Shown here: in pieces, positions 13,310-25,299 of the stretch
Position numbering within the stretch: position 1 is the stretch's first letter
How the letters are laid out: every line of letters starts with the position of its first letter
Origin: Apteryx mantelli
Lineage: Eukaryota; Chordata; Aves; Apterygiformes; Apterygidae
DNA: 64,000 nucleotides
Assembly: GCF_036417845.1 (NCBI RefSeq)
Contig: NC_089982.1
Coordinates: 61,889,684 to 61,953,683 of the forward strand
Reading direction: 5' to 3'
Translations under genes and position numbers: made by a program
The notes under the pieces: model-generated
What the model was told of the DNA's origin: nothing
Database searches by the model: none
The model's input: only the letters and a program-made list of their open reading frames with translations

Positions 13310-14127
13310 TCCCCCAAAGCAACCTCTCCCTATCCTTTTATTACAAGAGGTATTAAGATGGGGTTTCACTGGAGGGGATAGAAATGAGCAATGGAAAACA
13401 GGAATGCTTTAGGCTACTGTTTCTGTTGAAGACACAATCTTATAAAATCACAGCGTAATTATATCTAGGTTCCTATTTGAACCGCTAATGCCATGCATTA
13501 AATATTGTAAGAAACTTCAGTTATTCATATTTTTGTTTCACAATCTTTGGTATGTTACTAGCTTTTAAAATGGTATCATACATGATCTATTAAGATGACA
13601 GGTATGGTAATGTTTGGTCTAATACAGCTCTCTAACACTTACTGTCAGTGTTCAGTAGTCTACTACCATAGGACTCTTCTTACTATGGGGGCCAAAAGAC
13701 TTTATGTGGACACAAGACTGTCCTTGTTGCTATCTATCACTTCAACAACTCCACTCTTGGTATAAAGAGAAAATTAAAACTAAGAAAACTTTTAAACTTC
13801 ATTCTACAGTACAAAAAACATTGCTGCTTTTAATAGTCTGAGGGTGCATTTTGGATGTGTTTTTTTGATTGTTATCCAAATATCTTACTATATGCTTGAA
13901 CATAAAAATTAGAATGTGAACACATCACAATTATTTTTAATCCCATATCACAAACAAAAGACTGAAATGAACTTTTAGTTTCCCCAAAAAGTTAAAACAT
14001 AAGTACATTTAAAGTATTTTAAATTGTATAGGATGTTCTGACCTTTTTTAAACAAAACAGAGGACCCACACTTCGAACGCATATTCATAAACTAATATGA
14101 AGTTACTTTGAATTGTAATAAACTTAC

Positions 14128-14310
14128 CTGTGAGCTGGTATTCTACGATCACCAGCAACTAATACCACATCGCACAGCTGTTTGTGTCTGAGATAGTTCT
14201 CCATCTTTTTAAAAGTTTGTTCAGCATGGTTGAGAGCCTGAAAAAATTCATCTGATGTACAGGGCTCCATAGTTTGGCAAGATGATAAGGTATGACTGCT
14301 GTTGGAGGTT
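14128..14310 (-). CDS. KLHL5: KLHL5 coding exon: start of BTB
   Basis: This 183-bp exon encodes residues 125-186. It opens RTSNSSHTLSSCQTMEPC, continues TSDEFFQALNHAEQTF, and ends LCDVVLVAGDRRIPAHR. The last segment is the first strand and 'forms-in-DNA' motif of BTB, with the usual D and H positions of the family. It matches human KLHL5 with a few substitutions. The donor is CACAG followed by GTAAGT (GT at 14127-14126). The acceptor is a tandem CAGCAG; using the second AG gives the Arg125 found in human. Both ends are phase 2 and the length is a multiple of three, so skipping would keep the frame but destroy BTB. An internal Met139 matches the start of shorter annotated isoforms in human, as I recall them. 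Confidence 0.95.
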
Positions 14311-15127
14311 CTGCTGAAGACAAAAACAGAAGTCTTAGTTCAGACAATATTAAGGTGCAGCAATTCTATATACAGATGCTAAAAGGAAAAAATCACATGT
14401 GATTTTAAAATTGAAGTACATTATTTGTGTTAATATATATTCCCTTGCTATTTTATTTCTCTTCACACTCATACTTTGTTTCTCCAAATTGAATCCAAAC
14501 CTCTGTGAAAACAGGTAGAATGGTTTAATGCTGTGCTCTACAACCAAAGAACACACAAAGATCAGTCCAGAAATCATACCTAAAATGCTGTCAGATGGTG
14601 GAGGAAGAACAGGCATCTATCAAGACCCTGCAAAGTGAAAAAGTGATAGAAGGATGCAATAAGGAATTGCCCCTCTCCCTGCCACCCTATCACACACACA
14701 CATTGAAGTCTTACCTCATAGCCCAAGGTGGCTAGAACAAAACTAACCCTATCTCGAGCTAGTGACAGGGTGTGCGCATACAGGCAAAAATGATACATCA
14801 AGAAATACATCAATACACCACCACTCCTACTGCATGAAGCTTTAAGTGGCTGAATGAGATCTAGAACAATAGAAACTGATGTTGAGGAAAAGCAAGGGTG
14901 CTTGGGATGAAAAATTATTCCTGCCCATACACACAGCAGCTCAGGAGAAAGAGGAATACAGAAAACTTAACCGGAATGCCTGGGCCTAGACATAAAACAG
15001 CTGAAATGTATGATCCTAGGACATAAAGGAGTTGAATCAGTCATGTACACTGAGGTAAGCCCAACTTTTCTTGCTCGCAGTTCCTTAACTGACTACTCCT
15101 CGCTTCTCCTCCATGCAGGCAACTTAA

Positions 15128-15164
15128 AACAACAAACAAACAAACAAACAACCCCCCCCCCCCC
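15128..15164. repeat. (AAAC)n followed by C homopolymer
   Basis: About six AAAC-type units run directly into twelve or more C. Confidence 0.95.
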
Positions 15165-15350
15165 AACCCTCTAGGCCTACTATAGTACTTGGAAAGACAT
15201 GGATCCACATGACCTTCATCCAGATCCCTGTTCACCCAAAGATGGTATGAACTTGGGCAGGATGCTCAGGGCCAAATCCACTGAGAGACTTAGCTGGATA
15301 TTAATTCCAAGAGGGAGCTCCTCAAAAATCAAAGTCTAAATTTTCAGCAG

Positions 15351-15394
15351 AAAAAAAAAAAAATCCTTTTTTTTTTTTTTTTTTTGTGTGTGTA
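15351..15394. repeat. Poly-A / poly-T inverted pair and GT run
   Basis: Thirteen A, TCC, then nineteen T, then a short GT run. The A and T blocks can pair into a hairpin. Confidence 0.9.
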
Positions 15395-18300
15395 TGTGCC
15401 CAGATAACTAAAAAGGCCAAGCAATCTGGCATTTAATTCAAACCTAAATCTAGTACTGGATCAGAAATGAGATGCCTGCCTGCCTACCTACTCCCCTTGA
15501 GGGACTTTATCTTAAGTGCACCCTCTGAAGTTGTGGTTTGGCATTTATTTAAGCTGCACCAACTTGTTCCCATCCCCTAAAAGTCACTTGCCCTGCTCCA
15601 CTACTGCCCCTCTGCCATGCTGGAACTAATATTCTTTGTGGCCAAGTGGGGAACTGAATGAAGGAACTGATACACCCGAAAAATAAATAAAAAAAGGAAA
15701 GAGTTAGCTTTCTAACATACCAATTCCTTGATCTGATTCACCATGCAACTACAAAAAACATTATGTTGGCAAAACTGGGGGGCATTCTCACAGAGCAAGT
15801 ACTCAGGAAAGCAGTTCTTTACACCAGCAATCCTGCAAAAGAAACAGATGCGGAACAAACAGGGTGCTACTCCACAAGAAAATGCCTAGGAAATTCTTTT
15901 TCCCTACTACAATTTATCACATTCTCAACAGTGTTGATGTATGTTTTTGTTGTACCATATTTTAGTCCAGATTTCTCAAATTATCACCATTAATAATGTC
16001 CCAAAACAAAAAGATTTTTAATCCACATGATATCAGGGATCTGATTTACATTATAGTCGCACAAACAGTTGTGCAGATATAACTAGAAGAAGTAACAAAA
16101 TGTCATATGGAGGAAGAAAAAGCTTTTTAAGTCAGCACTTTCCCAGACCACCCCTGACTCCAATTCTGCATAAAACTCGGCAGCAGCCACCATTTTCACT
16201 CAATAAGGAAAACAATTGCAGTGGTGCTATTTTTCATGAGCCTATAATAAAGCATCTAGTCAAGAAACTACAGAGCCAAATTCAGTTCTTCCCCTTACTT
16301 GAAGAAGTTCAGTCCTGTAACTGTCCTCTCTTCTAGCCACTAAGTTACAAACCATTTTTCTACTTGAGGGAGAGATATTAAGCTTCAATGGTCCATAAAG
16401 AGAACATGAAAGACACAGTCTAATAGTTGAGGTACTTGAACAGAAGGAAAGATGTAGATTTGAGGGTTATTCATGCATATTACCCAATGACTGCTTAATG
16501 CAAAATTCAGATCCCCTCCTCTTCCCAGACTGTCGTATGAATTTCTGCGTTCAGTTCAGCAGAGCCACAGACAGGAGAGCTTGGGAGAATACACAAGCAG
16601 GGCAAGAACAGAGGAAGGGAAGGACTGGCTTTCCCTCTCCCAGCAGTAGTACTGAAATGCATGAATAATTTCTTGGCCTACATCTCTCCTATCTAGAGGA
16701 AAGAAACATATATATCTAACACTGAACTTTAATTCCACACTCAGAACAAACATCTAGGTTTTAGGTACTGCAGCACTGAGAATCCCAATGATTCTTCTCC
16801 TTTTGGATTTTGAATCCTGACTCAGATTTCTTTAAATATCACATAAATGTTCCCTCCTGCAGAGTGGACGTACTGTTACTTTTATATTCCTCACATGTGT
16901 TACTAAGATAATTACATTAAAGATTGAGGCTGTCAGGGCATGGAATAGGTAAGTGTATCAAAGAACCCTTTCTGCATATTCCTTTAAGAAAGAAAATAGA
17001 AGAAAAAGTAGATATGCAGTATTTTTAACATATTCAGAGGAAATACTTCTATTACATAAAAATGTAACAGTTACTCTGAGGACAAGATCTTTCCCACACT
17101 AGCTATGTATTTTACTATCCTGGTACGTATTTTACTATACTGGTGACAAACTTATTAATACACTAAAGATGCTAGCTTTCTTTAACTTTGCTGTCTAATA
17201 AGGAATTTATATATGAATAGACCTTTTTGAAACCAAAACTATGCACAACGCATGCTATAAAATCATTCATTTTTTAAAGGTTTTTATTTCTGGAAGTAGG
17301 ATGTTTGGAGCGAAGAGTTTCTGCCCAATAAAACAGTTCATTGCAAAGCAATGAAGCAATTAACTGGCTGGTAGTAAAATGGTCATAAATGTGTTTCAAA
17401 AGTAAATAGCATACATGATGACTGGAGAGCTGAATTCACATCTCTGTTCTGTTGTTTCAGGATTCATTGTTGTAGCAATGCCACAGCACAGTTTTCAAAG
17501 TAAAAAAAACCAAAAAACCAAAAAACCTAACCCCCTCACCCCTCAAAATAAAACACACACAAGCCTTCTTTCCCCCCCCACCTTTACTAAACTCTCTTCT
17601 ACAAGAAGAGAAGCATCAGTGTTTCTCAGATTTCGTGGGGGATAAACACAATCTGTTCCTGTTAACAGGATTTGTGCTGTTCTTTTAGTTACTTGGAAAT
17701 ATTGAGATTCATTTTAAAGGAGTTACAATGGTTATTTTACAGCAATCACACATATTAGTTACAACCTATGAATTTCAACAAGTACTAACCAAGGTTATAA
17801 AAAAGGTTGCAAAACACTTTCTTCAAGCATTTTATTTCATGCTCTGCATTTTAAATTGTCTTAGGAAGGTATCTTTTAGATTAAATGACTCCATGTTGAT
17901 CTTTGAAATAAAACTCAAGCTAGAAAGACAAAAAAAAAATCATTTTGGAACAGCGCTTCAAGAACAAAATCTGAAATGAATTTTAAAACCAATTTCTGTC
18001 TGAAAAACAATTATGTGTGAATTTACTTTTATTTAAAACTGCCCTATTGTTAAAATCAGTTCACCTGATTTAACTGTAACCTTCTCTGCACTTCCAAAAG
18101 AGATCAGCATCTTCACAAGGCAATATGCATGAGCTATCCTGTTCTAAAATCCTATGAAGCTGCCAAAATGTAATTTTACTGCAAGATAAAGGTGACATGG
18201 TTAGATTGCAGGTATGTAGTACAGATGTTGACCTTACATAAGTACCACCTCAACTCTCCTAGGATGTCATGGCAAGTTACAAGTGAAAACTTACTATAGT

Positions 18301-19442
18301 GCATTAAAAAGTCACATTTCTTTCTGAAAGAGGCAACACTTTAGAATTGCAGCTGGATAGCAGAGCCTTGACTGGAAAAAGGAGTCAAGCAGTATTACAA
18401 TGGGATTTCTATCTACAAAATCATGATGGAGAAAATGCCCCAGATATACTTCTACTGCATTCACTAAAATTGCTGTTTTATGCAATCAACAAATGAAGTC
18501 TGTTTTTCAAAAGATCTGTATCCTCTGTCCCCTTGCTCCACTCCATTCACCACCACGACAACCCTAGCTCTTCTTCTTTTCTCTCTGTTCCTTAAGGCAT
18601 CTCCTAACTAGGCAAGAGATGATAAATGTTGTGACTAAAAGGAAGACAAACACCGTGATGAACAGCCAGCTTTACAACAGGTAAATTCTGCCGTTTCTTC
18701 AGTGGAGGCAGTAAGCTGGGTCTCTCTCTGTTAACTAGTTGTCACTTGCATGGAGTTGAATCATCTTTGAGACTCCTGCATACTCTCAAATTGGACTGAA
18801 AATGGTCCATGGGTTCTAATGTTACCAAGGAAAGGGCAGAAGCGATGAAGAACAACTGCATAAACTCAGTCCCTTCAGGAAACCAGAGTAGAAGTGAATG
18901 CTCTGCCTATCCTACTGAAATTTGCTGGGGCACTGTACCCCAACCCCAGTGACTGTTGCCAGTATACTTCAAGTCGTGCACAATGGGGGTTGCAGCAGTA
19001 ATAACCTGTACATAGAAGTGGTGCAAGCCCTATTTTACAAATGCGAATTTCTGTAACACAAACTGGGTTTAAATGAGGCATTAAAAGCAATAAACACTTG
19101 TAAAACTGTAAAGATGGGGAAAAAAAACACTTCTCCAATCTCCTCACCACTACGTTTCCTGTGAACACAACGTTGTTTCTCAATGAACAAAGTAACTGCC
19201 CTCAACATTTTAAATCTGAATTCATGCAGTAAGAATATTACCTTTAAAAGTATGACATTTAAATAAACAGAAAATCAACAAACAAATATGGACGGCTCAA
19301 AATGTATAGACAGTAAAAACGCAAGTATCATGAGGTTTCAAAGAAGCAAATAGTAAAAATGAGTTACTTTTGTTTACACATCTCCAAAGAAGGTTTGCAA
19401 AAAATAAGAGGTTTAGAGACAAGCAGTAAAAATGATTAAGGC

Positions 19443-19459
19443 AAAAAAAAAAAAAAAAA
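19443..19459. repeat. Poly-A, 17 bp
   Basis: Uninterrupted A run in KLHL5 intron. Confidence 0.95.
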
Positions 19460-22400
19460 GTATGTGCAGGAAACTGAGTATGTGTGACTGACTCTAGTTT
19501 AGAAGAAACAATAGAAGGAAGAGAAACAATGAATATTATATCAGTGTCTATAACTTAGATGCCATTTACATTCTTATCATGCAAAAGCAATAATACACTC
19601 AAAAATCAAAAGACTGTGTTTGACTAATAAAGCAGAACTCTGAAATCATAAATAAAGTGCATGGAACTTACTGCAATGCATTATCAATGAGCCATGAGTT
19701 TCACTACTGTTCAAAACACAGTTAAGCATTTATCTTATTATTAGAACAGACAAATCTCCAGTAGATGGACATCCTAACTAGGAGGATAACATTGCCAAAA
19801 GATGGGCTAACTGCTTACTCTGAGACAATAGATTTGCTATTCTTTATCATGAACCCATGCACTCAAGGCACTTTTTCAAAATATTATTATTAGAAGCTCT
19901 GTTACAACTTGAAGTCATCTTCAGGTTAGGTTAGCCATTGTATAGGTCATACACATTATAAAAGATGGGGCCTGTCTAACCTTAGGACAAGTCAGCATAT
20001 ATATTAAGATACATCTTTTGTACTTCTAAAGAAATTTTAATTTTGCTAATTTACTGCTGCATTATGATGGCTTTCTGCACTGAAGTTTTTATGTACAGCA
20101 TTTCAAAATAATGTTAAAAATAATTTGTCAACAATTTGGTTGTTTACACTACTGTCTCTAAGCTAGCTGACATTTTATTGTATATGAAGACCAGAACACT
20201 AGGATAATAATACCACAGCTTTTATACCAGCTTCTATGATTTTATATAACACTTTGAAAAAGTGAATATTTGACTCCATATAAAGTTAGGAATATAAGAA
20301 TCCAAGCTGCAGAGAATGGAGTTTGTTGAAAAGAAGGATGCTGGAAGGATTCCTGGAAAAAGCAAACAAGAGTTAAAAAAACAAACAAACAAAAAAACCC
20401 AGCAGAGTATTCCAAAGGTTGGGAAAAGCATAAGTAAAAGGAAGATGTCATACATGGTAATGACAAAGGTTGCTAAAATCCACAGAGTATTAGAATTTAT
20501 GATCAGAAAAATCAGTAAAAGGAGGACAAAGGTGACTGTGGAGGGAGTGAAGGAACTTGAGGACTAGGGATTTACTCTATGCTAAAGAAAAGAATTATAG
20601 CGAAAGACATAAAACTATAGTTTTGGCTATCTTGCAGTCAAAAGGTGCATTTGCAGCAAACACAAATATATCTGCATTAATTTAAATCTAACCAACAGAA
20701 GCCATAAGAAGTTGAAGCACAGACTTCAGCGTTACCTATCAAAGCCCAGAGACGCGTACACAAAAACTGCTAAGAAAATACTACTTGCATCTTTACTAGT
20801 TTTTAATTTTGGTAAGAAATAATGTAGGCATGTTTCACTGCAGCTAGACCTTTGATTACAGCATAGATGTTTTCTGTCTTACCTCTAAGAGGTCTCCTAG
20901 ATTTACTACAATAAATTTGTGTGCACACAAATATCCCCTGTAACATATGTTCTGTCTGGAAAATGTAACTACGTTGATTACCTCATGTTACATCTACATT
21001 TCAGTATGAGGCAAGTGTAATAATACAATATACTTGAGATAGCTTTAATCTGGATAGGGCATGCAACAATCACACACAAAAAAAAGCAAACAAAAATACA
21101 AAAATATCAAAGGTCAGTATGACTGAGGTGGGAGAAAAGACATTACAATGTACCAAGGGTTTTTGTAGATGGAAATTGCTAAGGGGACAGACTTAGGAAT
21201 TTACAATGTAGTAACTCCAAGACTGTTCATACAGAACATTAATGCAGAGCAGTTATTGCTCTGTGAATTCAGACCTTGTCTTAACATCAGTTGCAAACAT
21301 CTTATTAAACTGTTCAAGGTTAGGACACAACTGAAGAATTCTAAAATACTGCTTGCATTTCATGTTCAAATATACATTTTAATATTATATTTGAATACAA
21401 ATATATTTCTGTAGTTATATCTATAGTAAAGTAATTCCAATACTTTAATGCATGTCTGGGAGAAATGAACCAGATACAACACTTCACGTATTAGGAGTGC
21501 CCTACAGCAGTGATTTTTTTTTTTTCCCAGCTTGCACCTGGGAAAATTGTCATTTGACATAGGTTTGGAACTAAACTTGGAATTTGCTTACCCCTTCTGC
21601 CATAGCACCCTGCAGTAACAAAAGAAATGCTACATTGTCTCCCTTCTAAATGAATCACATAATGATTTAAAGCTTTCATAACAAGAGACCTGGTCTACAG
21701 CCTCTTCTTTCTATGCCATACGACATGGCAAAGCAGAAGACTGATGCACACAAAACAGTGCAGCTGCTTCTGTCACTGAAGCTTGTGTGCTACAGCCCAT
21801 GCTGTTAGGGCTTGTATCCGGGCAGTACACACAGAGGCTAAAGAAGCAAGATAATTCCATGCCTTCTATGTGAAGTTTAACTTAAAAAACAAAACAAAAA
21901 ACACACACACACAAACCCCCACCCTTCATATACACAACTTATTTCTAATGAAGGAAACACAGGGTACTCATATGGGAAAGAGACCCTCTGAGAACAACAT
22001 AGGCCATGGGGTTGGGTGGTTTTTATGTTTGTTTGTTTTTTGTTACTCAAGTCAACAGATAAACTATATTTTAGAATAATAAACAGAAAAAACTGACCAT
22101 TCAATCCAGTTCTGAACATTAGAAAAATTCCAGCTGTAGGATAGACTTATATAGGTTATAAAGTCTTGATAAAGGAAGTAGACAAGGCATGGTTTAAGTA
22201 CAACCTTCCCTAGATGAAAAAAAAACCAGCTAACAAACAAAGCAAGTTCTTATGTTACCATTAGTTATATGTTAACTTGTACAGATACTGAACCAAAATT
22301 TATCTAAAAATGTTTATTTTGAAGAATGAAATTAAAACACTAGCAAGAGTTACAAATAGAAGTTACAAATAACTCTGGATGCTATACTTGATTAAACACG

Positions 22401-22923
22401 TAATTAAAAAGATACTTCAAATTTAGTAAATAGAAGTTCAAATCCTATGTGCATTTCCTGTAGTACACAACTCCCTCCCTCCAAAAAAACTCACAAATAA
22501 AATACCAGTGCTATACAGACTTCCCACACACCCTAAATATGTATTTGAAGTACTTCACTTCCATATTAAGTAACAAATTAGTTTTGTCATATGTAAGTTG
22601 TTCTCCTACAGTTAAAAACAAATTCGTAGTATTTTGAAGCTACACATCAATCTCTTAGAATTACATTTTTTTCTACATTGATTGCCTTCCTATAATGAGG
22701 ACATCCTATTGGGGTAATTATGTACATAAAAATTTTGCAGCACAAATAGATATTTCTGAAATGGAAGGTGATGTGGTACCTATTATCATATATAACACCC
22801 AGTGAGTGGCACAGCTATTTAAAAGAAATACCTAAAAATCACTTAAAATAGGAGCTCTGCTGATATATGTTATTTATAGCAGTATATTTGTTGTAGCATG
22901 CTAAGACCGCTGTTATGAAGTAT

Positions 22924-23023
22924 CAGTATGCAGGTTGCCTTTCCCTATAACTCTAATACTTCTGCAATACAGTCAGTATGCAGGTTGCCTTTCCCTATAA
23001 TTCTAATACTTCTGCAATACAGT
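22924..23023. repeat. Tandem duplication, 2 x 50 bp
   Basis: The two copies begin CAGTATGCAGGTTGCC and end CTGCAATACAGT, at 22924-22973 and 22974-23023. They differ at a single base (C versus T in CTATAACTC/CTATAATTC). Confidence 0.97.
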
Positions 23024-24282
23024 GATAAAAGCAAATATACCATGCTGACTCCTAAGAATTTTTACTCTCCTTTCTTTTCTCAAATCTTAAAAGGTTATAC
23101 AAACCATAAACAGCTAGTGCTTTCATTCTTGACTGCTTTGCCCTTGCACCAAATGAATTTTTCTCCTAGGGAATGCAAAACACTAAAACTGTTCTAACTA
23201 GATTGATCTGTCCCTAATAGGCTTTATTAATAAACAGTGTATCCTTTTAAATAGAGTCATACTTTCTGAAATGTCATATCATTGCAAAATTATCTGAAAA
23301 GCTAGAAAACAAATATAAAAATTTGAAATAGTAAGTTAACTAATATGCACTACATACACTATAAAAAGGAGGAAAAAACACTTTCAGTGAAGGATGGCTG
23401 ACTTATGCAGTAAAAGGAGCTAAGTGAAAAACAGGTATTTAACAAGAAAGATGATTAATTTGCCTAATTTTCCAACAACTGGTAAACACCTTTCACTTGA
23501 AAACAAATTTTATAGTTTAATCTTTAGCAATGTAAGAGAAGAACACCAAAACATCTCTATAGATGCAATAAATCCATTTCTTATTTTTAATCTAGGTGTA
23601 CAGTTTAACACACTTGAAAGGAAAATTGCAATCATTTTAAAGCAATCTTTTGATACTAGTTTACAGCACAAACTGGTTGACAGTGTTTCACTTTTTGCAG
23701 ATGAATTTTTTTTTTCCTTGAAGTTGCATATGCACAGGCAAAAAAAGATTTATAGCCTTAATATTTTTTTTAAACCATTTTCATCTCCCTCATCTGTAAA
23801 AACCACTTTGAAACATCAGAAATAAGAGTCAAAGACACTTACATTTTTTTATTTTCTCCTAATTTGCATGGAACTAATTCTCAGCATAACTAGACAATCA
23901 GTATCATTTCAAAATAATTTTAAAAACATCCCGTAACATTATAATGTAATGAATATTATCTTGTTCACAGCAGCATGTGCTTGGTATACCATTTAAAACA
24001 AGTGAGTGCATGCACATACACATATGCAGATAAAGAGCATCATTTTCATTTAGCTTTTAAAAACAATTGTCATAGGTTATCCACACTGACAAAATAAAGT
24101 TATCTTTTGAAGAGGTCCTAGTAAACATACAGAACTTTGATAATCAATGTTTTTATATTTCTGATGCACAGCAATTGCTAGATTTCTGAAACATTTTAAT
24201 CTAGAATAAAGGATTCCTTATACATGGATGGTATCTGTAAATATGAAAACACAGTTCTTTAAACAGAAAAGTAATAGTTAAC

Positions 24283-24656
24283 CTGCACGAACTGCTGTCT
24301 GATTCATTTTCTTCTTCACTTGCTCTATCATCTGTTTCTTGTTTGTCAAACCAACGTGCACCTCCACAATCTTCTGTTGAGAATTCAAATGTAGGGACTT
24401 CTGAGGTGGATGCCATTGGCCAAGGAGGTGAATTCTGGAAATCCTGTTGGCTGGACCTTCTGTAACCAACTGATGTTAAAGGTAGGTTACCTGAATCTAC
24501 AAACTTTGTGCCACCAGTTGTTACATTGTGTCCTCTGTTCCAGAAGTCTCCCTGGTTATCAATTGCAGAAATGGGAGCTGACGCCTGATGACCAAACCAC
24601 CTCCATCTGATTTTTAAAATCTGCTTCACGTCAAACTCTTTACGAGAACCAGACAT
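24283..24656 (-). CDS. KLHL5: KLHL5 first coding exon (start of common isoform)
   Basis: This 374-nt coding part encodes Met1 to residue 125 (part). It begins MSGSRKEFDVKQILKIRW, includes SVGYRRSSQQDFQNSPP and WPMASTSEVPTFEF, and ends in the acidic/Ser run SEEENESDSSSC. The order and sequence match the KLHL5-specific N-terminal extension ahead of BTB; KLHL4 and KLHL1 differ here. The region is predicted to be largely disordered apart from the basic, Trp-containing start. The start at 24656 is chosen because human KLHL5 uses the same Met. An acceptor 23 nt upstream (CCTAG at 24684-24680) would supply a short spliced 5' UTR. The donor is TGCAG followed by GTTAAC, weaker than the other KLHL5 donors. 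Confidence 0.93.
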
Positions 24657-24818
24657 CCTTAGTGAAAGCAAGCGATCGTCTAGGCAACAAGGTAAGAAGC
24701 AGCGCACATAAAAGAAGATTTGTGCACCCAACCAAGACAAGAAAAACACATGCTCTCCCCGTCTGTGGCAAGCAGATTTTCTATGGGAAAAGGGGGGGGA
24801 GGGGGAGATTGCATTCAC
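24657..24818 (-). CDS. KLHL5: Possible N-terminal extension of long KLHL5 isoform
   Basis: The frame of the main start stays open upstream for 54 codons to an ATG at 24818, beginning MNAISPSP and ending CLDDRLLSLR just before MSGSRK. As I recall it, the human long isoform carries a 46-residue hydrophobic extension that begins MN and ends CLDDHLVSLR. The last ten residues clearly agree. The upstream part is only loosely similar, although both are Phe/Leu/Val-rich. Caution is needed: the same DNA is the pyrimidine tract and acceptor used when the CpG-island exon is spliced in, and pyrimidine tracts translate into Phe/Leu/Ser-rich peptides by themselves. Use of this start would need transcription from a promoter close to 24.9 kb. 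Confidence 0.35.
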
Positions 24819-25282
24819 ATAAAAAAGGCTTCTTTACCGCTGTCATTTGAATAAAAACAAAAGGCAAAGGATGATGAAAAATCTTGAGATAAAAAACAAT
24901 CACCTCAATCAGGAAAAATGCTAATCAGTTTACCCTAAAAGGGTCCAAGGCTGTTTCTATTGCTCTCCTCTGACCATTAGCTTTTAAAAGCACCAAACAG
25001 TATTCATTAAAGCCCTTTCAAGAGCTGAATACCACCCCCTTTTCTTAAACCACAAATGACAGAGAACGTAATTCCTGTACAGCATCTCAGAATCTCTGCT
25101 TCTTATTCTGTTAACTCTTGCTTTACACAGGGGAAAACAAATTACACAAAAAGCAAATGAAATTCTTTCTGCACTGCTAGAGAATAATCTACAGAGAAGA
25201 CTGAAACCAATCCAAAGATCACTGATTGTACTGAGGGGAAACTGAACTGGAAATTATTTTTTCCATTAACAGGACATGCATT

Positions 25283-25299
25283 AAAAAAAAAAAAAAAAA
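25283..25299. repeat. Poly-A, 17 bp
   Basis: Uninterrupted A run in KLHL5 intron 1. Confidence 0.95.

Larger units (their letters stand above)
6395..14127 (-). other. KLHL5: KLHL5 intron, 7.7 kb
   Basis: The intron begins GTAAGTTT on the transcript strand and ends in a long CT-rich tract before CCCAG. I see no exon in it. It contains a purine-rich run at 6429-6474, a possible old DNA-transposon remnant at 7205-7345, a possible tRNA-like old repeat at 11192-11272, an AAAAC repeat at 13286-13309 and otherwise AT-rich unique sequence. Confidence 0.8.
14311..24282 (-). other. KLHL5: KLHL5 intron, 10 kb
   Basis: The intron starts GTTAACTA on the transcript strand (AG before it at 24284-24283) and ends TCTTCAGCAG. 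I recognise no exon. It holds a C-run with AAAC repeats near 15.15 kb, a poly-A/poly-T pair near 15.36 kb, a CA run near 21.9 kb, a 50-bp tandem duplication at 22924-23023, a weak old-repeat match at 16415-16480 and AT-rich unique sequence. Confidence 0.8.

Noticed and set aside
23424..23825. 133-residue plus-strand ORF
   Set aside because: AT-rich, Lys/Phe/Ser-biased text with no family resemblance, and no flanking splice or promoter logic. This length is expected by chance in 64 kb.
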